A DNA stretch of 23,370 nt from an uncultured Verrucomicrobia subdivision 3 bacterium (GTDB lineage: Bacteria; Verrucomicrobiota; Verrucomicrobiae; Limisphaerales; UBA11358), in NCBI GenBank assembly GCA_903847285.1, contig CAINDH010000189.1, forward strand, positions 1 through 23,370, read 5' to 3'. The notes beneath the pieces were generated by a model. The model did no database searches and was not told the DNA's origin. It worked only from the letters and a program-made list of their open reading frames with translations. Position numbers and translations under genes: made by a program. Positions 1 through 6,618 of the stretch are shown here, piece by piece; within the stretch, counting starts at the first letter, position 1, and the number at the start of each line of letters is the position of its first letter.

Positions 1-61
1 CACCATCCGCCTCCCGCAGGATGCGAATCTTGTCTTCCGTCGTATACCGTTTGCCTTTCAT
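1..61 (-). mobile_element. IS3-type transposase OrfA, N-terminal fragment (runs off window)
   Basis: Reading leftwards from an ATG at 61, the first 20 codons give MKGKRYTTEDKIRILREA followed by DG. This is the usual beginning of the small helix-turn-helix OrfA protein of IS3-family insertion sequences, which binds the element ends and is fused to the integrase OrfB by frameshifting. Only the first 20 residues lie in the window, so family subgroup and intactness cannot be judged. The element end should lie between 62 and about 123, next to the stop codon of the small secreted protein, but I could not identify a terminal inverted repeat without the other end. Family assignment rests on the short N-terminal motif only. 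Confidence 0.7.
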
Positions 62-62
62 C

Positions 63-88
63 GTCTGGTCCTTTCGTTGGTCCCAGAC
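63..88. repeat. Short inverted repeat upstream of the transposase start
   Basis: GTCTGG at 63-68 and CCAGAC at 83-88 are perfect reverse complements separated by 14 bp, directly upstream of the transposase ATG. It may be a hairpin in the element's leader, or part of its end. Only one end of the element is visible, so the role is open. Confidence 0.35.
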
Positions 89-123
89 TAACAAATTACC
101 TGGCCTGAAAAAACAGAGTCACC

Positions 124-438
124 TCACGCTGGCGCATCATTTTGTAATTCCATGTCTAAAACCGATCTAGAAACACATGAGTAATCTGACTTTGGCAGTT
201 TGTAGAGACACTCATACCATGAAACATCGTCATCTCTCTTGCGCACGATTAGCCTGTCAAGAACAGCCACACGATTCGAGAAACTTGTCGAATTGAGAAG
301 CGTGTTTACATCTGGGATTAGCTGAGCCAACTCTTGAGAGGGATAATCAATCTTTGCGCTGGCAGCAGGCGACGGCCACGCGAGCACGAGGCTCAGAACC
401 AGCATGGCAACCACAAAAACCATCGCGACGCGTTTCAT
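124..438 (-). CDS. Small exported protein of unknown function
   Basis: A 104-residue protein with a clear signal peptide: a Lys-Arg start, a hydrophobic stretch at about residues 4-20, and an Ala-rich cleavage region (AASA-K) near residue 28. The mature part is about 75 residues. It is polar and contains two cysteines (in YECLY and YSCVS) that could form a disulfide in the periplasm. I recognise no domain. It lies 45 bp downstream of the rhodanese-like gene on the same strand and could be the last gene of that transcript, but the gap allows its own promoter. Its stop codon sits about 60 bp from the transposase start of the neighbouring insertion sequence, so its C-terminus may have been altered by that insertion. 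Confidence 0.55.
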   Translation of the reverse strand: MKRVAMVFVVAMLVLSLVLAWPSPAASAKIDYPSQELAQLIPDVNTLLNSTSFSNRVAVLDRLIVRKRDDDVSWYECLYKLPKSDYSCVSRSVLDMELQNDAPA

Positions 439-483
439 TTGTTTGCTCGTTGAAATACCCGAATTGCACCTTCATAACCAAGC

Positions 484-984
484 TCATTTTAGTTCTGTGC
501 CCGCGAATAGAATTGAGGTGGTGTGAATATTCAACAGCGGTCCCAGTTCAAAAATGTTGGTGTAGCCGTAGGACCGCAACGAGGTGTAGGTGGATATGTT
601 GAGCGAGGCCGAAGGAGCCTTGGAGGCGAAGGAGACCGGGCTGCCGACAAAGTTGTTATTGCAGTAGATCAGAATCTTGGTGTCCTTTGCCGGAATCACT
701 TTAGCCAAGGACTCGGCGGTGAAGTCGGTGAAGGGCAGACTGACCGCGCCGCGAATGTGCCGCAGTTCATATTTGGAAGCGCTCCTGGCATCCAGCAGAA
801 CGGCTTTGTTATCGGCCATGGCTTTGATGAACTGTGTTTCGGTCAAGCGATGGGATTCCCGTTCGCTTGCGGAAGCGGCGACGATTTTTTGGAATTCTTT
901 ATAGTCAATGAGCCTGTTTGGAATCTGATCGGCGGCTAGAACTGAACTGATGCTGACAAACAGTGTGAGGAGAAATGTTTTCAT
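484..984 (-). CDS. Exported rhodanese-like domain protein
   Basis: A 166-residue protein with a signal peptide (residues 1-17, ending VLA-A) and one rhodanese fold. The stretch LLDARSASKYELRHIRGA at about 63-80 is the classic DxR...HIxGA motif of rhodaneses, and IYCNNN at 106-111 holds the candidate catalytic Cys108. The active-site loop after the Cys (NNNFVGSP) departs from the common C-x-x-G-x-R loop. Sulfur transfer is therefore only a possibility, and the domain may bind another anion or act as a regulatory module in the periplasm. The gene follows the VWA gene after 24 bp on the same strand, so the two are probably co-transcribed. Confidence 0.8.
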   Translation of the reverse strand: MKTFLLTLFVSISSVLAADQIPNRLIDYKEFQKIVAASASERESHRLTETQFIKAMADNKAVLLDARSASKYELRHIRGAVSLPFTDFTAESLAKVIPAKDTKILIYCNNNFVGSPVSFASKAPSASLNISTYTSLRSYGYTNIFELGPLLNIHTTSILFAGTELK

Positions 985-1008
985 ATTGATTGAATGGATT
1001 GGGTGATT

Positions 1009-2319
1009 TCATTTTGAATTACGCGAATTGTAGGACTGCGACTGCATCAGCTTGCGCGAGCCGGCGCCATACTGGCCGTTCTCAAACTGGTTGGTAAAGT
1101 TGCTGATGTTGGCCTGCTCGTCGCGAAGCTGGAATTGAACCGTCGCCGGGGCGGCGGCGAAGGCGCGTGACAGCGCACCGCCCTGCGCAGCAAGTATCGC
1201 TGCCGCTTTTTTGTAATTGCCCGCATCTGCCTCAATCATCGCCTCGTCCTTGGCGACGGCGGTGAGCATGATTTCTTTTTGGGCGACAACTGCACCGTTC
1301 ACGGATTTGTCGGCGATATCGCGGTCTTCCGTGAAACGAATTTTTGCCACGTCGTCCGCGATTTCGACCGTGCCGCCGTTGAGTTCGTCGGTGTAATTGA
1401 CTTTGACGCGCGCGACTTCGGGCTTGTTGCCGTTCACGAGACAGCGCAGAAGGAGATAACGATTCTGGCCGGTGGTGAACTGGCTCAAGCTGACGCTGGC
1501 CTTCTGGTTTTCAAATTTTTCCGCGCGGCCAATGAAGCCGAGCGGGCGCACGCCTTCGGGACAGATGATTTCAATCCGCACATCACGCGCGGCGACGGCC
1601 AGCATCTCGCCGAGTTCCTTCGCAAAAATCTCCGGCAGCTTTTCCGTGTCCTTGACGTAATAATAATTCGCGTCGCTCGCCTCGGCCAGCGCGGCCATCA
1701 AGTCCTCGTTGTAGTCGTCGCCTACGCCAATGGTCGTGACTGAGATGCCGCGCTCGGACAACTGGCCGCCGAGCCGGCGCAGATCGCGCGGTGAACTTGG
1801 GCCGATGTTCGCCAATCCATCCGAGAGCAGGATGACGCGGTTGATGCGTTTGCTGGAAAGGTATTCTTCAATCTGATCCGCGCCCAGCTTGACGCCGGAA
1901 TAAAGCGCGGTGCTGCCGTCGGCGCGGATGCTTTCAATCCGGCGTTTCAACAACTCTTTGTCCTCGACCTTTTGCGCGGATACGAGCACGCGGGCTTGGT
2001 CGCTGAAAACAATGAGCGAGAAGATGTCGTTCGGCGCTAGGCGGTCCACGAGTTGAATTGCCGCCTGCTTGGTTTTCTCCAGCTTGGCGCCCGCCATCGA
2101 ACCGGACTTGTCCAGCACGACGGCGAGGTTGAGTGGCGTTCGCCGCTCCTTCTGTCTACCGGCAATCGCGGAGAGGTCAATCTTCACGACGACCTCCTGC
2201 GGCGAGTTTTTCAGAACGACTTCGCGGTCGGGCACGAGCTTGAGTTGCAGGGTTTCTCCGGCGAACGAGCTTGTGACGCAAGCCGTCGCCAGACCGATGG
2301 TGAGCATGATTTTCTTCAT
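1009..2319 (-). CDS. Exported von Willebrand factor A (VWA) domain protein
   Basis: A 436-residue protein with a signal peptide (residues 1-20, cleavage near SFA-G). A VWA domain starts at about residue 62. The metal-ion-dependent adhesion site is visible as D70-x-S72-x-S74 in VVLDKSGSM, with the later threonine region DGSTALYSG and the acidic loop LLSDGLANIG. VWA domains bind a divalent metal and mediate protein contacts, here in the periplasm or at the cell surface. The C-terminal third (after about residue 240) is beta-rich and then turns into a helical, Ala-rich tail ending in a Gln/Ser/Asn-rich segment. It is probably the first gene of a transcript with the rhodanese-like gene downstream. 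A CAAGAT hexamer lies exactly 6 bp before the ATG. Confidence 0.88.
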   Translation of the reverse strand: MKKIMLTIGLATACVTSSFAGETLQLKLVPDREVVLKNSPQEVVVKIDLSAIAGRQKERRTPLNLAVVLDKSGSMAGAKLEKTKQAAIQLVDRLAPNDIFSLIVFSDQARVLVSAQKVEDKELLKRRIESIRADGSTALYSGVKLGADQIEEYLSSKRINRVILLSDGLANIGPSSPRDLRRLGGQLSERGISVTTIGVGDDYNEDLMAALAEASDANYYYVKDTEKLPEIFAKELGEMLAVAARDVRIEIICPEGVRPLGFIGRAEKFENQKASVSLSQFTTGQNRYLLLRCLVNGNKPEVARVKVNYTDELNGGTVEIADDVAKIRFTEDRDIADKSVNGAVVAQKEIMLTAVAKDEAMIEADAGNYKKAAAILAAQGGALSRAFAAAPATVQFQLRDEQANISNFTNQFENGQYGAGSRKLMQSQSYNSRNSK

Positions 2320-2325
2320 GTCTGA

Positions 2326-2331
2326 ATCTTG
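2326..2331 (-). promoter_or_regulatory. Candidate -10 box of the VWA gene (leaderless layout)
   Basis: On the minus strand CAAGAT occupies this position and is followed by 6 bp and the ATG at 2319. This puts the predicted transcription start on the ATG itself. A CTGACA hexamer lies 19 bp further upstream, a poor but possible -35 element. A small palindrome, CCTGA-ttg-TCAGG at 2345-2357, overlaps that region and could be an operator. Confidence 0.4.
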
Positions 2332-2407
2332 CCTGAAGGTGCAACCTGATTGTCAGGCGCTGGTGAAAGGTTTGTAAAAGAATTGTGAAATGTGGTGGAA
2401 AACTGTT

Positions 2408-2436
2408 TTGCAATTCTCAGCGCCACCCGCCAATCT
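2408..2436 (+). promoter_or_regulatory. Candidate promoter of the receiver-like gene (leaderless layout)
   Basis: TTGCAA at 2408-2413, a 17-bp spacer and CAATCT at 2431-2436 form a sigma70-like promoter. The ATG at 2443 follows 6 bp after the -10 box, so transcription is predicted to start at the ATG. No Shine-Dalgarno sequence is present in front of this gene, which fits. Confidence 0.5.
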
Positions 2437-2442
2437 CCGCCC

Positions 2443-2814
2443 ATGTCGCAACCGCTCGCGATTGTGTTTTACGAACGACTCCTGCCCGGCAGCCAGTTGG
2501 TGAACCGGCTGCAGGATTTGAATTATCGCGTGCTGGTCGTGAGCAACCTCGCGCAGCTCGCGGCCATCGCCAAGCGCGAGGCGCCGCTGCTCCTACTGGT
2601 TGACCTTGGCGCTCGCGGCGAGGTCGGTGCGGCCATTGATAAAATCAAGGCTGATAACATCACCGCTCATGTGCCGGTCATCGGCTTTGCGCCGGATGAA
2701 AAACCGGAATTGCTCGCCACGGCACGAGCATCGGGCGCAAACTTTACCATTGCGGATTCCGGTTTGGCGGGACACCTGCCGCAGTTGTTGCAGCAAGCGC
2801 TTCATGTCGAGTGA
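2443..2814 (+). CDS. Stand-alone response-regulator receiver-like protein
   Basis: A 123-residue protein starting MSQPLAIVFYERLL; an ATG at 2392 is in frame but would include the promoter region, so 2443 is preferred. The length and the alternating beta/alpha pattern fit a single CheY-like receiver domain: a first strand at 5-10, LLLLVDLGARGE at about 48-59 where the phospho-accepting Asp of a receiver would be, and HVPVIGFAPDE in place of the usual 'PVI.LTA' strand. The acidic pair normally found after strand 1 is replaced by FYER, and the conserved Lys of strand 5 is not obvious. It is therefore likely a degenerate or atypical receiver. It is divergent from the VWA gene and has no partner kinase beside it. 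Confidence 0.55.
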   Translation: MSQPLAIVFYERLLPGSQLVNRLQDLNYRVLVVSNLAQLAAIAKREAPLLLLVDLGARGEVGAAIDKIKADNITAHVPVIGFAPDEKPELLATARASGANFTIADSGLAGHLPQLLQQALHVE

Positions 2815-2825
2815 ACAACTTTCCC

Positions 2826-2854
2826 TTGACTGCTGGATAAATTTTTTTCATAGT
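2826..2854 (+). promoter_or_regulatory. Sigma70-type promoter of the cold-shock gene
   Basis: TTGACT at 2826-2831 and CATAGT at 2849-2854 are separated by 17 bp. Predicted transcription would start near 2861 and give an approximately 108-nt untranslated leader before the cold-shock start codon, in contrast to the leaderless layout of many neighbours. Confidence 0.55.
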
Positions 2855-2903
2855 CGCGGCACAACTTCGAGGTATGAATAATTGGGCAATGTGATGTTTT
2901 TTG

Positions 2904-2930
2904 CGGACACGGCTGAGCCAGCCGTGTCCG
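2904..2930. repeat. Perfect hairpin in the cold-shock leader
   Basis: CGGACACGGCT (2904-2914) and AGCCGTGTCCG (2920-2930) form a perfect 11-bp stem with a 5-nt loop. It lies between the predicted transcription start and the ribosome-binding site of the cold-shock gene and is followed by a T-rich stretch. It could be an RNA control element of the cold-shock mRNA, an attenuator, a terminator for read-through from the gene upstream, or a copy of a dispersed palindromic repeat. Confidence 0.7.
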
Positions 2931-2968
2931 TTTCACTTTTGGCCGGCCTCGCACATCAGGAGCAACCT

Positions 2969-3175
2969 ATGGCCAGCGGTAAAGTAAAGTGGTTCGATAA
3001 CAAAAAAGGGTTTGGTTTCATCGCCGATGACTCGGGGCAGGATGTGTTCGTGCATCATACCTGCATCACCGGGCAAGGGTTCAAAACGCTAAACGAGGGC
3101 GAGGCCGTGACGTTCGATGTCACGCCCAGCGATAAAGGCTTGAAGGCGCAAAACGTTCAACGCGCCACCGCCTAA
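2969..3175 (+). CDS. csp: Cold-shock domain protein (CspA family)
   Basis: A 68-residue single OB-fold cold-shock protein, the normal family length. RNP1 is seen as KGFGFIAD (residues 13-20) and RNP2 as DVFVHH (25-30), with the aromatic residues that stack on single-stranded RNA or DNA. Proteins of this family melt RNA structure and help translation in the cold or during growth changes. The start at 2969 is chosen because AGGAG at 2958-2962, 6 bp upstream, is one of the few strong Shine-Dalgarno sites in this window, and because family members begin MA(S/T)GKVKWF; the in-frame ATG at 2893 lies inside the leader hairpin region. The long leader with its hairpin suggests post-transcriptional control. 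Confidence 0.95.
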   Translation: MASGKVKWFDNKKGFGFIADDSGQDVFVHHTCITGQGFKTLNEGEAVTFDVTPSDKGLKAQNVQRATA

Positions 3176-3188
3176 ACGCCGGAAATCA

Positions 3189-3223
3189 TTCCCAACGGCG
3201 CGCGGCTTCGCTAACCTGAAGCC
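3189..3223 (+). promoter_or_regulatory. Candidate leaderless promoter and hairpin directly before hemW
   Basis: TTCCCA at 3189-3194, a 17-bp spacer and TAACCT at 3212-3217 resemble a weak sigma70 promoter, with the hemW ATG 6 bp downstream. The same bases form an inverted repeat: GGCTTC (3204-3209) and GAAGCC (3218-3223), loop 8 nt, abutting the ATG. If transcription came from the cold-shock gene upstream, this hairpin would sit against the start codon and hinder initiation, whereas a leaderless transcript would lack it. Confidence 0.4.
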
Positions 3224-4402
3224 ATGCTGGAAAATCCGTCGGCTCTCATCACGAGCCTCTACGTTCACGTTCCGTTTTGCGCGCACAAGTGCGAATACTG
3301 CGCGTTCTACTCCGAGGCATCTTCCGGCGAACTCATCAATCGCTACGTTGGCGCGCTCGTGCGTGAACTGGAAATGGTCGCGCACGACTTGAAACCCAAA
3401 ACGATTTTCTTTGGAGGTGGCACGCCGTCGTTGCTCAACCTGCGCCAGTGGGAAACTATTCTTCGCACGATGGAAAAACTGAATCTGCTTGGCGCGGAAG
3501 AGTTCACCGTGGAGAGCAATCCCGCGACGGTCTCGGCGGACAAATCCAAACTCCTCCGCGATTTTGGCGTGAACCGAATCTCGATGGGCGTGCAATCGCT
3601 CGACGAAAAACTTTTGGATCGGCTTGGTAGAATTCATTCTCGAGAACAGGTTTTCAAATCCTACGATATTTTGCGCGCCGCCGGTTTCTCGAATGTGAAT
3701 CTGGATCTCATGTTCGCAATTCCCACGCAGACGATGGAGATCTGGCGGGCGACGCTGGATGAAATTTTTGCGATGCAGAGTGAGCATCTTTCCAGCTATG
3801 AGGTGATTTATGAGGATGACACACCGCTGTTTGAAAAGCTCAAGGCTGGGGAATTTTCCGTGGACGAGGATTTGGCCTGTGATATGTATGAAGAATTAAT
3901 TTTGCGTTCGGCGAACGCGGGCTTTCGGCAGTATGAGATCGCAAACTTTGCCCGCGATGCTAAATCCATTAACCCATCAATCCTCCCATCCATTCCTTCC
4001 CACGCTTGCCAACACAACGTGAACTACTGGCGTGGTGGTTCGTATCACGGCCTTGGCCCAAGTGCGACAGGCTACGTTCGCGGTGTGCGCACGAAAAACT
4101 GGTCGAACACGCCGCTCTACTGCGAGCAGCTTGAAAAAGGCAAGCGCGCGATTGAATCCACTGAAGAACTACCACCGCTCAAGCGGGCAGGGGAGATTGC
4201 AGCGTTTGGTTTGCGGATGAATGCGGGCTGGCCGTTCGCGGAGTTTCAGCGCGCGACGAATTTTGATCTGCGGAATCAGTGGGATTCAGAAATGAATCGG
4301 CTGGCCGAGCGCGGCTGGGCTGTGCGCGATGCTGAGAATTTTCAGCTCACGCATCAAGGCCTACGCTTCGCCGATGCGGCGGCTGAAATGTTTTTGCGAT
4401 AG
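3224..4402 (+). CDS. hemW: HemW, radical SAM heme chaperone-like protein
   Basis: A 392-residue radical SAM protein. The iron-sulfur cluster motif C19-x3-C23-x2-C26 (CAHKCEYC) is followed by Phe where true HemN has a further Cys, and FFGGGTPS (about 62-69) is the SAM-binding glycine motif. HNVNYW at 264-269 is the HNxxYW heme-binding signature of HemW. The protein is therefore the heme-trafficking chaperone HemW, often misnamed oxygen-independent coproporphyrinogen oxidase, acting in the cytoplasm on respiratory enzymes. Length is slightly above the usual 375-385. The excess is explained by residues 248-261, a low-complexity Ser/Pro/Ile insert just before CQHN, encoded by a CCATC-rich repeat. 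It is convergent with sensor kinase gene 1, 16 bp away. Confidence 0.93.
   Translation: MLENPSALITSLYVHVPFCAHKCEYCAFYSEASSGELINRYVGALVRELEMVAHDLKPKTIFFGGGTPSLLNLRQWETILRTMEKLNLLGAEEFTVESNPATVSADKSKLLRDFGVNRISMGVQSLDEKLLDRLGRIHSREQVFKSYDILRAAGFSNVNLDLMFAIPTQTMEIWRATLDEIFAMQSEHLSSYEVIYEDDTPLFEKLKAGEFSVDEDLACDMYEELILRSANAGFRQYEIANFARDAKSINPSILPSIPSHACQHNVNYWRGGSYHGLGPSATGYVRGVRTKNWSNTPLYCEQLEKGKRAIESTEELPPLKRAGEIAAFGLRMNAGWPFAEFQRATNFDLRNQWDSEMNRLAERGWAVRDAENFQLTHQGLRFADAAAEMFLR
3965..4000 (+). repeat. CCATC/CCATT-rich low-complexity insert inside hemW
   Basis: Imperfect copies of CCATT, CCATC and CCATCC recur about every 5-12 bp here and keep the hemW frame open. The encoded residues (SINPSILPSIPSHA) separate the NFAR region from the heme-binding CQHN motif, which are close together in family members known to me. 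It looks like a simple-sequence insertion tolerated in a surface loop. Confidence 0.5.
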
Positions 4403-4418
4403 GTCGTCGCCTGCAAAT

Positions 4419-5825
4419 TCAGATCGGCAGCTGCACGGTAAAAGTTGTTCCGACATTTTCCTCGCTTACCACTTGAATCGTTCCCCCGTGCGCTTCCGCG
4501 ATGGCTTTGCAGATGGCTAACCCAAGGCCGCTGTTGCCCCCGCTGCGGGATTTGTCCGCGCGATAAAACCGCTCGAACACGCGGGGTAAATCCTTGGCGG
4601 CTATGCCCCGGCCGGTATCCGCCACGGTCAAAATCGCCAGGCCGTTTTCGAGTTGGGTCGTCACGCGAATTTCGCCGTCGTCGCGATTGTAATGGATGGC
4701 GTTGATCAGAAGATTGGTGATGACTTGTGCGAGGTGATTGGCGTCCGCAGAAATTTCCGTCGGGGCAAGTTCACAGTGGAGCTTGAGTTGGCGCGTGGCG
4801 GCGAGCGGGCGAACCAGTTTGACACCCTCTTCAACGAGTTGGTTTAAAAAAACTTTTTCGCGCCGCAGAATTTCTTGGCCGGCATCCAGCCGTGCGAGTT
4901 CGAGCAGGGACTCGGTGAGCCGCGCCATTTTTTTCGCGGTGTCGAGGCTGGCAGTGAGCGCTTCACGGTAATCTTCCGGGCTACGTTCGCGGGCGAGGGT
5001 GGTTTGCGCTTCGGAAATCAAAACGGCAATCGGCGTGCGAAGTTCGTGCGAGGCATCGGAGGTGAATTGTTTTTGCTGAGCGAAAGCGGCTTCTAGCCTG
5101 GCAAAAGTGGAGTTCAGAACGGCGGCAAGTTTGCCGAGTTCGCCCTCGGATTCAGCCACGCTGATGCGTTGGGACAGATTGCCGGAGGAAATTTTTTCGG
5201 CGGCGGCGCTGATTTTTTCTAAGGGACGTAACGCACGGGTCACGAGCCACCAACCTCCAGTCAACGCCAGCGCCAGCACGCTGATGCCGGCGAGGGAAAG
5301 CCATTGGGAAAATCTCTGTGCGGCGGTGGATTCCGTGGTGGCGAGGCGTCCGACGAGGACGATGTCGCCGCGTTCGGTGGCATGATACGCCTCGCGAAAC
5401 TCATCGTGGCTGCGGATGTAAGTGCCGATGTCCTTGTCATCGACCGTTGGTCGAAGAACGCCAGCCGGGGTGTTGGGAGATTTCTTGAAAGGATTGCCTT
5501 CGGCACCCAGCCAGAGAACTGAATAATAATTATTGGTATTTACGGTCCGAAATAAAGGGGACACGTTGGCTGGTAGTTTCAGGTAGTTCGGCGCCGGCGG
5601 GTTTGTCGACGGCAAATTTGTCGCGAGTTTGTCCGTGTCCGCTGACGTAACCCTGTAGAGGGACTCGCTCAGTGTGGCGACCCGTCGCCGTAGCCGCTCA
5701 TCAAACTGGTTGAGGCGGTCCGTCACATGAATTTCATAAATGGCCACGCCCAAACCCGTCAGGATGAGCGTCAGCAAAAATGCCATCCAGAGGAGCAGCC
5801 GCCACTTGATGGATTTGAAAATCAT
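4419..5825 (-). CDS. Two-component sensor histidine kinase, system 1
   Basis: A 468-residue membrane kinase starting MIFKSIKWRLLLW; this ATG lies 4 bp after the stop of its response regulator, while a longer in-frame start would overlap it by 53 bp. Order: TM1 about 10-31, a periplasmic domain of about 140 residues, TM2 about 175-197, HAMP 197-249 (ALRPLEKISAAAEKIS), and the phospho-acceptor H260 in SHELRTP. The N-box NLLINAIHYN, G1 DTGRGI, F-box FERFYR and G2 GNSGLGLAI follow. All catalytic motifs are intact. It belongs to the CusS/QseC-like group of OmpR-partner kinases. It closely resembles systems 2 and 3 in the cytoplasmic half but has a different periplasmic domain without their proline-rich segment. 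The signal sensed cannot be read from the sequence. Confidence 0.93.
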   Translation of the reverse strand: MIFKSIKWRLLLWMAFLLTLILTGLGVAIYEIHVTDRLNQFDERLRRRVATLSESLYRVTSADTDKLATNLPSTNPPAPNYLKLPANVSPLFRTVNTNNYYSVLWLGAEGNPFKKSPNTPAGVLRPTVDDKDIGTYIRSHDEFREAYHATERGDIVLVGRLATTESTAAQRFSQWLSLAGISVLALALTGGWWLVTRALRPLEKISAAAEKISSGNLSQRISVAESEGELGKLAAVLNSTFARLEAAFAQQKQFTSDASHELRTPIAVLISEAQTTLARERSPEDYREALTASLDTAKKMARLTESLLELARLDAGQEILRREKVFLNQLVEEGVKLVRPLAATRQLKLHCELAPTEISADANHLAQVITNLLINAIHYNRDDGEIRVTTQLENGLAILTVADTGRGIAAKDLPRVFERFYRADKSRSGGNSGLGLAICKAIAEAHGGTIQVVSEENVGTTFTVQLPI

Positions 5826-5829
5826 TTTT

Positions 5830-6483
5830 TTATTCGATGCAAAAACCCTGGCCGCGCCGGGTGGCGATGAGTTCAGCGCCAAGCTTTTTGCGGAGACTGA
5901 AAATATGCACGTCTAGCAAGTTAGACATCGTGTCGTCATGCTCATCAAAGAGATGTTCGTAAAGTTCCGTGCGCGAGATGATTTCACCGCGATGCAGTGT
6001 GAGGTATTCGAGAATGGCAAACTCGCGCGCGGTGAGCGGTATGGGCTGGCCATTGCGGGTGATATTTTTGGTGCGTGTGTTCAGCACGAGATCGCCGACT
6101 TCAATCACGTTCGTGGGCCGGTTGACGTTGCGACGGATGAGGGCCCGGACGCGGGCGAGCAGTTCCGACAGGTCGAACGGCTTGATGAGGTAATCATCCG
6201 CACCGGTGTCCAGGCCTCGCACGCGGTCGCTGGGTGCATCGCGCGCGGTGAGCATGAGCACCGGGGTAAGTTTTTTTTGCTGGCGGAGTCGCGCTAGCAA
6301 TTCCCAACCGTCCAGCTTGGGCAGCATCACGTCGAGGATGATGGTGTCGTAATCATTTAATTCCGCCTTGAAGCTGCCGTCCTCGCCATCGCTCGCGGTG
6401 TCCACGGCATAACCTTCCTCGCGCAAGGCTTGGGCCAAATTGCGGAGTAAGCGAGGCTCGTCTTCGACGACCAAAATTCTCAT
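5830..6483 (-). CDS. OmpR/PhoB-family response regulator, system 1
   Basis: A 217-residue regulator. In the receiver domain the acidic pocket lies in VVEDEP (E7, D8), the phospho-acceptor is D51 in IILDVMLP, and T79 and K101 (IKPFD) complete the active site. The C-terminal winged helix contains TAREFAILEYL and the recognition helix NLLDVHIFSLRKKLG. It ends RRGQGFCIE, the wing typical of this family. Its kinase gene follows after 4 bp. Upstream, a TAAGAT hexamer (6493-6498) lies 9 bp from the ATG. The shared intergenic region carries an 11-bp-pitch TTAA repeat at 6580-6594 that could serve both this gene and the divergent small-gene cluster. Confidence 0.94.
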   Translation of the reverse strand: MRILVVEDEPRLLRNLAQALREEGYAVDTASDGEDGSFKAELNDYDTIILDVMLPKLDGWELLARLRQQKKLTPVLMLTARDAPSDRVRGLDTGADDYLIKPFDLSELLARVRALIRRNVNRPTNVIEVGDLVLNTRTKNITRNGQPIPLTAREFAILEYLTLHRGEIISRTELYEHLFDEHDDTMSNLLDVHIFSLRKKLGAELIATRRGQGFCIE

Positions 6484-6492
6484 GGTTAAAAA

Positions 6493-6498
6493 ATCTTA
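6493..6498 (-). promoter_or_regulatory. Candidate -10 box of response regulator 1
   Basis: TAAGAT on the minus strand, 9 bp before the ATG at 6483, would give a leader of only about 3 nt. No convincing -35 element is seen. An alternative TAATAT at 6560-6565 (minus strand) lies just downstream of the TTAA repeat and would give a leader of about 70 nt. Confidence 0.3.
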
Positions 6499-6579
6499 CT
6501 GGATGACGGCAGCAGTGGCAGCACTTTAGCTCAGGCGGTCTTTGCTGGCTCGTAAAAAAATATTAAAAAAGTTGCTGGC

Positions 6580-6612
6580 TTAATGGTGGCTTAATTGCGT
6601 GCGGTATAAGGT
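6580..6612 (+). promoter_or_regulatory. RR operator plus -10 box for the small-gene cluster
   Basis: TTAA at 6580-6583 and TTAA at 6591-6594 (both within CTTAAT) are repeated at 11-bp pitch. Twelve bases later TAAGGT (6607-6612) forms a -10 box, and the ATG at 6619 follows after 6 bp. This layout is identical, base for base in spacing, to the promoters at 11978 and 15881. An 11-bp direct repeat in place of a -35 box is the usual arrangement for promoters activated by OmpR/PhoB regulators. The regulator is inferred from the neighbouring genes. Confidence 0.65.
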
Positions 6613-6618
6613 GTCATC

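Noticed and set aside
3089..3787. A 232-residue minus-strand frame antisense to csp and hemW
   Set aside because: It overlaps two genes with diagnostic motifs and has no features of its own.
5102..5530. Several short plus-strand frames inside kinase 1
   Set aside because: They are shadows of the kinase coding strand with no start signals or recognisable domains.
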